Assembly: GCF_963678635.1 (NCBI RefSeq)
Contig: NC_087062.1
Location: forward strand, 87,893,845-87,957,844
Reading direction: 5' to 3'
Length of the DNA stretch: 64,000 bases
Source: Symsagittifera roscoffensis
Taxonomy: Eukaryota > Xenacoelomorpha > Acoela > Convolutidae
The position numbers and the translations under genes were made by a program. Within the stretch, counting starts at the first letter, position 1, and every line of letters begins with the position of its first letter. Positions 56,278 to 64,000 of the stretch are shown piece by piece. A model generated the notes under the pieces. That model had not been told where the DNA came from, searched no databases, and was given only the letters and a program-made list of their open reading frames with translations.

Positions 56278-59200
56278 CTAAACAAGTTTCAAATTTTTTA
56301 CTAGGCGAAATCAAAAATAATTAGAGCTACATTTGATTTAAAGTTATTCAAAAAGCCATTGGTACTTCAGAGATACCTTTAATTGTAAAGAGTTTTAACT
56401 TTTTTTCAAGTTATGATTCAATTTATCAAGATTATTCCACAATGAAGATTTGCCATCAATATGGAAAAAAAATAATTTTAAAAAAAGTGAAATTTGCTTG
56501 TTTCTACAACAAATTTTAGGTCTGCATTGATCCATTGTTGTGCTATAACTTAGTCATTTAAATTTTAACCACCCCCCCCCCCCCCCCAGAACAACAAAAA
56601 ACATTGCATTGTCCCCACCTGTAAGTCACGTGCACTCCTGCAAACGACATGGCAAACTGGACATATGAGTCCGTCCAGGTGTGTGAAGGTGTGTTCAATC
56701 AAATGGCACTGGAGTCTGGCAGGAGTGGGGAACAGCTGGCCACACAACTCACACTTGCTGTGACTCGTTCCCTCCTCCTCCACGTGTTGGGCTATGTGAA
56801 TGTGGATCTCCGTCTCAGAGGCGAACACCTGCAAACCATACGAGTCTTAACCACCATCATAATACGCGGTGTTTGAACAAGAAAAACGTTAATTTTAAAT
56901 AATTTGATATACAAAAACATTTTAACTTATTAAATTATTAACTTTAATATTTATGCACGAATGATATAAACTACAAACGAGCTGTTCAGCTCTTTATGAA
57001 AAACCGTTGTTGTGCGGTGCTCCCTGGTAAACATTACAAGCAATTTATTTGTCACTTTTTGGGGCTGGGAATTGTTGTTTTACTCGCAGAAAATGAACAT
57101 TTACTTGAAACGTAAGCGAAAGCATATATAGTATTCATTACCAATTTTACATATCAAAATGATAGCGGTCATCATCATTCTCAGTCTCACAATCAAAAGA
57201 TTACCAATTCAAGACTCGCAATTGTCGTACGTGAAAAACAGCTAAAAAACTGCATGCAGATCAGAGGCACAAAAAATGGTTCTCATAATGAGCGAAGCAA
57301 ATTGTGTTGTCATATTTTATGCTACAGGTCGTTTTCATTGCCATCCATCACATTTAATCTGTCAATTAATTCCTATCTGTTTTTTCACTAATCATTCTTT
57401 TATTTTATCAAGTTAAACATGTCAGATCTTTTTGAATAATTTAAAACAACCAAAAATTGTTGAAACCACATTTTGCTAATTTAGCGAAGCAAAAACTTAA
57501 ATTGTGCTATAGTTTAATCTTTGCTTCTTAACCAAGAGAACGAGGAAGTAACAATTTAAACATTACTCAAAGCCACTTTTGGCCGATATAAACTTTGCTT
57601 TGTTTGAATTCTTAGCTATGATCATGTGGTTTGGTTCCGACTATTTCCTAGGGGTGGAAAGAACTACGACTTTTTTTTCTTCATTTTTTCGTTTTTTTAA
57701 ACTTAGTTTTGCAAAATTCCAATAAAAAATACCTGGTCGGAAAATTCTGTGTTACTTGCACAGCAAACTAGTACTTCTTGTTTTAACTTCGATTTCATAG
57801 ACTCTGCTTTTCAAAAAAATCGCTAAAAATTGCAAACTGCATCCATATAAGTTTTTGCATCGAAGTTCGAATCAATACAGAGGAGTTAATTTGCACTTGA
57901 AATCAATAATTGTGAAGTTTACAATAGGTCAATTCAATTGACGTACGGTTTCGAGTTAGTCGTTATAGCGCCTATTATTCTGATATTAAAAGTTGCCTTC
58001 AATCTTTTATTTCGTAAAATCCACAGATTGATGTGAAATTATGGATTTTTTGGACGAAGTTGATTTTTATCAGACATTTATTTTGAACTTTAGCAGACGA
58101 TTTGTCAGCATTGTTGAAACAATGGCGTGAGTTTATCGAGCAAGATAATGAAAAATATATGGGATGAAGCATCATAGTAGTAGTAGTAGTAGTAGTAGTA
58201 TCGATTTCCATTTGGGGTATTCAGAGATATAAGGGTATCTGTTGGGTAAAGTGAGTAGGGGTTGTTAAAAAGTGGAATGTGGAGTCTTTCCGTCTAGTAT
58301 GTGTCTCATTTAAATCTTTCTAATCACCAGAATCAATTATATTAGCAGGAGAAAGATCTCCATATGTAGCAGACATCTGGGCGTTTTTTCACTTTGCCCG
58401 CGCCTCAGATGCGCCCAAAACTGTCCCTTGCCTGTCCCTAATAATAACTTTTTAACCCAACACCCCACACACAAATTCACCCTAACCAAATTGACACAAC
58501 ACAGCTGGCTGGAAAGACGAATAGCCATCTAACCTAATTTAAAAAAAAATTCTCAAAATTTCTAATTTTTTAAAGACTCATAAGAGACGTAATTCCGAAT
58601 CAAATATTTTTTAAAGTACCATTTCATTTAACTGAATTATTATCTATAAAAAAGATAATTTTCCCTGGAAAATCAAAATTGGTTGAATTTGAGTTCGGCC
58701 AGCGGGACAGTTGAGATTTAATTTGGGCTTGTCTTTTAGACAGGGATGATCGGTGGAGCAGATAAAGAGTGGGCAAGATACATTTGAGAAGACAGTTTGA
58801 AAGAAATTCGGGCGAAGGGAGGATTTCTGGCTCCACTGTACTCTCCTAATCTCCCTCCATACCTATCACATCATCCACATCCCCTACTTCACTTCCTTTT
58901 CCTCCCCACCCTACCACCTAAATCCCCCCCCCCCTACACAGGAAGTTCCACTAGATCAGTAACTCTCCTTTCTCTTTTTATTTTTCTGAACTACCTTACC
59001 AATTTTTCTCCCAGTGATCAAAACACAATATTCACAATAGGGAATTGCACATGGTAGCTTTTGAATGAAAACGAAAATCTTGAAAATATCAACAACAGTT
59101 CACAGAATATTTATAGGGTTTAGTTGAATTTAGGAAAAATAAATGGGTAATAAGAATTTGGTTTAAGATGCGCACCAGTTTTTAACACACTTTGCGAATG

Positions 59201-62200
59201 ATTAATTATTTTAATCGCGCAATTTGTTTTTGCGTTCTTTCACTTTTGTGACAATTTCGTTCTGGGCATTCTAATTTTACAAGCTTATCAGCGGCACCAA
59301 AATAATTAAATCATTAAATTAGAATCACAGCAATTTTTATATGCCCTTGGGTTTCTGAGAGAGCAAGATATTCGCACCCGCAGTAGCATAGATCTGTTTA
59401 TAACTTGCGGTATGAAAAAATGACGCACTATCGGAATCGGAGCTGAGCTTAACTGACTCCCTAAAGCTACTAATGGTGACAATTTCGCATATCCACTAAT
59501 GAGTCAATAATGGTCCCTCTCCTCCCCCCCCCCTTATCTATTTTTAACGTTTGAGGAAAAAATTTGGTCAAGAATTTTTGAAGCAGGTCTCACTTTTTGG
59601 CATTTGATGCACTGGAATGTTTTGCTCTCTGAGTTATTTTCAGCCGCCTTAATTTGATCTTCGCTCTTTGGTGAAACTGTCAAATGAGCAGTGGTTATGT
59701 GACGAATTTGATCATCAATTGAGGCAAATTTTATCTTGCATTTACTGCATGACAATGGCTGGAATTGTGTTGAACCTCGCTGCACAAATGTAGGCGCCAG
59801 GGCGGGAATCGAACCGTGGATTGCACCAATGTTCCGGTCTGGAAAAAATTTGGCAGCGGCGCCGCTAGGTGACGATGAGTTATCTGGAACAAAAGGAGGA
59901 AAATAAAGCTTGGTTGTAAACATAATCCGATATAAATTATACCATTTGTTGAATAAATAATAAGCAATTGTTCCGTGAAATCAATGAAATCAGTGTTCTG
60001 GAAAATTGTAGAATAAACCACCCCCTCTAAATACGATACCTGGTTATGAACTGAACGGAGGATCCTTTCGTCGCCAATTTGTGACGCGCTATTGAATTGC
60101 AGCCACCGCTAGACACTGTCAATCAGCCGATTTTGGGACAGAGCGCTCACGCGGTATTAAGTTTATTCATTCCGCAGGGTCTACAAGACTTGATTCTTGT
60201 CAGACGGATTTTACAAAGGAAAATGTATCTGTGGCGCTATACTTAGTCAAGTATCATTGTTCACTGAATGATCAACACAAATGCAGCTCCTAAGATTGAT
60301 CGGTTATTAAATTTGCCAAGTATGGTGATAAGGACTTACCATTTTTGAAGTCGACTGAATTGAGTCTAGACTGGTTAATAAGATGACTGTAGCTGCCAAT
60401 CAGTCCCCCCAATCCAAACTCTCCCGCCCTCGTCGCCTGGGAATTAGACTTCCCTATCCCCACCAAACCCCCTTCTCCCCCTATCCCTCCCCCCGGCGGC
60501 GTGACCGAGTTTCGATTGAGCAGGAGTTGGTGGATGTGTTGATGGTGTTCTGAAGAAGTTTGATTGCTATGGTTGTTTTGCAAGTTCTTTTTGCATTCTC
60601 CACAAATGTAGAAAGGGCATCCATTTCCATCAACCTGCAAAATAATTGTTATGAAGAAGTTGAAATAGTAATTTGAAACCATTATAGATCATTTGGATAA
60701 TTTAAGCGCATACTCATACCTCGAGTAATCAGTTTGAAAATTTGAAAATTCTAATTTGGCTTCTAGTTGAAAATATATTACAATTAAGCTCAGACAATAC
60801 TAATTTTCTCTATTTTTAGAAAAATTGGGCAAAAAATAATGACCCAAAATTAGACATCTTTGCTATTTATATTCGGCGTTGATTAAGTTATTTTTACGGT
60901 AAAACTAATGTTTATATTTGGCGGGGATTATCGGTACAAGAGCCGTTCTTTCATGGAGTCGAAACTAAAGACGAGATGATTAGAAGAGATAGGAAACTAT
61001 TTTGACCTTGCAGTGGAGGTTGGTTTTGGTCTGGAAGGTCTGGTAGCATACACTGCATCTATACCCTCTGGCAGTGACGTCGATGTGACTGTGGAACTTG
61101 GCATGTGTCTGCAATTCGGCCGCCGATGTCAGCGGCTGTTTGCACACTATACACTCCACGTGTTTTTTGTCCCCTCCCCCTACAGACAGCAAGGGGGACA
61201 AGTCACTGCCATCTCTATTCCCCTTCGCAGAGTGGGGAGAGGGGGAGGGGCAGAGGGTGGGGGACAGCACGTGTTTATCAAAGTGGGTGAAGAAGTGTTC
61301 CTCTGAAGTAAGGGGGAAGTTGCAATGCGTGCAGAGATTGCCAACGTTGATGGCCTAAAACATATGCTTCTTTTATTACAATGAAAAAATAATGTTATTC
61401 CTTTATTCTAAAATTGCTGTTACTAAAAAAAACAAATATAGCATATATTTTTCGAGAAGTTTTTAAGTAAAAAATATCAATCATTAACTTCCCTCGAATT
61501 CGGTTCATATAAGTTTTTTCTCCAAATTTCGATATTTACATCAAAACGATAAGTTAGCCTTTATCAACTAGTGGGGACCACTCTAACTTTCATATATCCA
61601 TATATTCATCGGCAAAAATCTGACAAAGAGCAAATATAAAAATGTCAATTCGTCTCATAATGATGGTAACTTTCTAGAAAGGTTAAACTATCAGTAGTAA
61701 CTTAAACTATCAGTAAATTGTCGAGAAAAAAGTGCCGAAAACAGGAAAGAATTCTATTACCTTGTGTTCGAACATGTGCGCTGCCAAGTTGGAAGGCGAA
61801 CTGAAGACTGCATTGCACAGCGTGCATCGCGGAGTGCTCAACGTGAACACGTGCGTCCACTTATGTTTCATTAGTTCAAGTTCAGACACGAAACTAGCCT
61901 GACACATGCCACATCGTGCAGTTGCCGTCGCGACTCCGGCGATTCGACCCGGAGAAGTCTTTGCAGACGAAAACTTGAACATGAGAGATTCCACCGGCGA
62001 TTGAGCGGAGCTGTACAAGTCAATTGCAGATCCGAAGTCAAACGAATTGGCACGAGACGTGACCAAATTAGGGCTGATTTTCTGAATTTGTTCACTTTGA
62101 GAAGAACCCAGAAGTTCATGCATGTGGAAGGCTTTTATGTGCTGCTCCAGCAAACTGCTCAAGTGGAACACTTTGTCGCAGTAGAGACAATTAAACTGCT

Positions 62201-64000
62201 TCATGTGAGAGTATATGTGAGTTTGTAGATGTTCTTCAGAATCGCAGATTTTTCCACAAAACATGCATTTCAGCCTATTTTGGGCTAAATTTTTGTCATC
62301 CGGGCTCGTTAGTTGGTGGAAGGGCGACCCTCTCTTTAGCATTTCATGGAGCCCTGCAAAAGTGGGGGAGGGAAGAGGTTGCTTTTGTTGGGGGGAGTTA
62401 GTTTGTCTGATGAGTTGGAGGTGTTCTTTGAAAATGTGCTTTTCGAAGTCGAGGTCATTAAAGAAACAAGCATTGCACCGCTTGCATCTGTAGCATTGTT
62501 TTTTGTTGCTGTGTTGTGCCGCAAAGTGAACCTGAAAAAAATTCGAAGTTAGTATAAGCAAAGCATCGCTTTTATCGCTCAATTTACGATTGACCAAAAA
62601 CTCCAATCATCAGAAAGCTATTTTAACAAAATACACTTATGTAAATACATGGAAGTATCGCTACTGGAATAAAACGTGATATCATGTGAGGAATTTTCTA
62701 AAAGAAGTGGACAAGTCAGTCACACGAAGAACACTTTAGAAGAAGTGAACATTCTAGAAGAAGTACACATTCAGTCACGCGAGAAACATTCTAGAAGTGA
62801 ACAATCTAGAAGTTTTAGTTACCTGTAGTGATACTTTGTTGTTGAATGTCTCTTGGCAGAGGGAACATGTGAAGAGACACTTGGAGTGGAACTGCATGAG
62901 GTGTTGATGCAATCCTTCGCTGCAGGAGAACTTGACGTTCTTGCAGTGGATGCAAGCGAATTCCTGAGGCTGCAACTCACTGGAAACAGAATTTATTATC
63001 TACTAAACGAATTTTGATAGTGGAACTCAATTGAAATAAAAAATGATGAAGATATTATGTAATTTCGCCTCTCCAACCTGAAGTGGGAAAACAGATGCAT
63101 CTGCTTTCCAGTTTCAGACAACGGCAACACAATTCCACACTCGGGACAATTCGACGCCGACCCTCCGCCAGGCAATACTGGCGTCATCAGCCCATTTGAC
63201 ATCGACTGTTTGAGCAAAACTTCAAGATGGGAGTTCATGTGGGTTTGAAGCTCATCTGGAGTTTTAAAACCACCTCGATTGCAATGAGTGCACGTGAAAT
63301 CATGGTTGTTCACTCGGGTTACTGATTTCTTTGATGTTTCTTTCTCTACCACTGCGGCTTTTTGATAGTCCGGCGATACCTTTGGGGTGGAGTTTGAACT
63401 TTTGCGACCTTTGCTAGAGACTTCATTTCTTTCTGAAGAATCTTGGCTCGTTTCAGAGCGAAGCCGTTTTCGACCCTGATCTAAAAAATTTATTATAGTA
63501 TAACTTTCAAGTTTTTAAATCCAAGAGAAATTACGTCATTTTATTCCAAAAGATAGTCACCTTTTTGAATCAAATTATCAACTGCGAAGCTCAAAGATCC
63601 TAAATTTGGACTGTTATGTGAGTTTGTCTTTTCGTCTACGTTGCTAACTTTAATAGTTGACTCTTGTTTCGAATCGTCATTTTCAACACAAGAGGGCGAC
63701 GTTAATTTGGAACCCTCTAATTGGCTGTTTAACTCGGAGTGTTCCTTGTCCACGTGCGACTTCACGTCATCTTCAGAATGGAATATCTGAGCACACAAAG
63801 CGCAGGCTATTTTTTCATTCATAATTTCAGATTTCACTGAAATTTTCTTCAAATCGGCTTCTGATTCAATTTTTTCCGAGTTTGCACTTGACTTTGCAGA
63901 GACAGCGGAAGAAGACGATGCAGATGTGGTTGAGATGGTAATAGGGGTCAACGGTGTGTTCGGCTGGCTATCAGCTACCTCTGATTCGTCAATCACTTCG
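55471..64000 (-). CDS. Oaz: Large C2H2 zinc-finger transcription factor, Oaz/ZNF423/ZNF521 family (5' end outside window)
   Basis: Nine exons on the minus strand (64000-63561, 63480-63078, 62979-62823, 62531-61761, 61354-61007, 60634-60340, 59883-59594, 56828-56619, 56277-55471) join with matching phases and GT/AG ends into about 1,239 codons. ZNF423 and ZNF521 are about 1,300 residues. About twenty C2H2 fingers are visible. The diagnostic part is ARLQCHLIEHTF followed by a CPVC finger and QHCPQSFFFGAELEHH, which matches the C-terminal region of this family. Family members bind DNA and partner with Ebf/Collier and Smad proteins in the nucleus in neural and other lineages. A QGRKRLR basic patch at the start of the second exon could serve nuclear import. 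The assignment is by sequence recognition; the first exon(s) lie beyond 64000. Confidence 0.88.
56571..56587. repeat. Poly-C run in the intron next to the last exon
   Basis: About 17 consecutive C on the plus strand, a likely length-variable tract. Confidence 0.7.
56619..56828 (-). CDS. Oaz: Oaz-like exon with family-diagnostic fingers
   Basis: Acceptor GGTTTGCAG, donor TTACAG followed by GTGGGG, phase 0-0. It contains CELCGQLFPTPARLQCHLIEH and the first half of a finger (CPVCHVVCRSARDLQ) completed by MHVVNH in the last exon. The preceding intron is the longest of the gene (about 2.8 kb). Confidence 0.86.
56968..57085 (-). mobile_element. Headless SINE body
   Basis: acgagctgttcagctc, cgttgttgtgcggtgc, acaagcaattta and ggggctgggaattgttg match the body of the SINE at 4678-4810. 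The tRNA-like head is absent. Confidence 0.5.
58173..58200. repeat. (TAG)n microsatellite
   Basis: Eight to nine uninterrupted tag/agt repeats. Confidence 0.85.
59594..59883 (-). CDS. Oaz: Oaz-like exon with one full and one split finger
   Basis: Acceptor TTTGTTCCAG, donor AAA followed by GTGAGA, phase 1-0. CSKCKIKFASIDDQIRH is complete; CIKCQK is continued by VFASETEIHIH in the next exon. Confidence 0.83.
60340..60634 (-). CDS. Oaz: Oaz-like exon: C-x2-C motif and low-complexity linker
   Basis: Acceptor TTTTGCAG, donor AATG followed by GTAAGT, phase 0-1. It encodes YICGECKKNL and a His/Gln- and Gly-rich linker without a complete finger. Confidence 0.78.
61007..61354 (-). CDS. Oaz: Oaz-like exon with three finger motifs
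   Basis: Acceptor ATGTTTTAG, weak donor TGCAAG followed by GTCAAA, phase 0-0. Fingers start at CTHCNFPL, CIVCKQPL and CSVCYQTF. The donor is the least certain splice site of the gene, but the frame joins the next exon. Confidence 0.78.
61761..62531 (-). CDS. Oaz: Oaz-like exon with five fingers
   Basis: Acceptor TTTTTTTCAG, donor CACAAG followed by GTAATA, phase 0-0, 257 codons. Fingers start at CKRCNACF, CMFCGKIC, CLYCDKVF, CGMCQASF and CTLCNAVF, with a Ser-rich linker before the fourth. Confidence 0.87.
62690..62822. repeat. Intronic TTCTAGAAG minisatellite-like cluster
   Basis: Variants of cattctagaagaagtgaa recur about five times. At 62747-62759 the sequence GAACATTCTAGAA has three alternating GAA/TTC units with 2 bp spacing, the consensus arrangement of a heat-shock element. 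Function is unproven. Confidence 0.4.
62823..62979 (-). CDS. Oaz: Oaz-like exon with one full and one split finger
   Basis: Acceptor TTTCCAG, donor CTACAG followed by GTAACT, phase 2 to 0. The second finger (CSLCQETFNNKVSLQ) is completed by VHFAAQH at the start of the next exon, which confirms the junction. Confidence 0.85.
63078..63480 (-). CDS. Oaz: Oaz-like exon with two fingers and basic patch
   Basis: Acceptor TTTTTTAG at 63483-63481, donor TTCAG followed by GTTGGAG, phase 1 to 2. It begins with QGRKRLR and carries CTHCNRGGFKTPDELQTH and CPECGIVLPLSETGKQMH. Confidence 0.82.
63561..64000 (-). CDS. Oaz: Oaz-like exon: acidic N-terminal region and first finger (continues off the window)
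   Basis: Open to the window edge; donor AAAAAG followed by GTGACT, phase 1. It encodes a Ser/Thr/Glu-rich region and one finger (CALCAQIFHSEDDVKSH). Confidence 0.8.

Larger units (their letters stand above)
56829..59593. other. Largest intron of the Oaz-like gene
   Basis: AT-rich. It holds a headless SINE body at 56968-57085, a TAG trinucleotide run at about 58173-58200 and a T-rich 57660-57710. A pyrimidine-rich segment at 58845-58985 (ccctaccacctaaatcccccc) gives no convincing exon. Conserved enhancers are plausible in such a gene but cannot be seen from one sequence. Confidence 0.5.

Overview
The window is AT-rich eukaryotic DNA with spliced genes, long repeat-filled introns, LTR retrotransposons of the Ty3/gypsy and BEL/Pao type, and many short inverted-repeat transposons. 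This points to an invertebrate animal. A DB-module-like secreted protein, an Oaz/ZNF423-type zinc-finger gene and BEL/Pao elements together fit an ecdysozoan such as an arthropod, but the species cannot be named from the sequence.

Layout. About 1.5-7.4 kb (+ strand): a four-exon gene for a small secreted, probably GPI-anchored cysteine-containing protein. All its splice phases match. Its last exon lies in a 2.12 kb unit that is repeated once in tandem (7.0-11.25 kb), giving a second usable last exon. An unassigned phase 1-1 exon follows at 13.6 kb. About 14.5-19.85 kb: five copies of a 1.1 kb tandem repeat with long G runs. About 20-23.2 kb: dispersed repeats, a 330 bp fold-back and an old MITE broken by a tRNA-headed insertion. 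About 23.17-31.25 kb: a decayed gypsy element. Its 3' end, together with a downstream gene for a small cysteine-rich secreted peptide, has been duplicated in tandem. The distal peptide copy is intact and starts 75 bp after an LTR. About 32.54-39.78 kb: a BEL/Pao element with 5 bp target duplication, both LTRs, primer site, gag-pol remains and polypurine tract. Between the integrase and the 3' LTR it carries a spliced reading frame on the opposite strand that encodes a JmjC-like Fe(II) oxygenase domain. About 40.3-46.6 kb: several TIR elements, three with perfect 8 bp target duplications, and a frameshifted third cysteine-rich peptide gene. About 47.6-53.2 kb: a segmental duplication carrying two copies of a small hypothetical minus-strand gene. 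About 55.5-64 kb (- strand): nine exons of a large C2H2 zinc-finger gene of the Oaz/ZNF423/ZNF521 family, running off the right edge.

The host genes look independent of one another. The notable interplay is between genes and transposons: an antisense chromatin-type gene inside a retrotransposon, a cysteine-rich peptide gene placed directly behind an LTR, and an anchor-coding exon copied by tandem duplication. Most retrotransposon reading frames carry stops and frameshifts and are described here only as relics.
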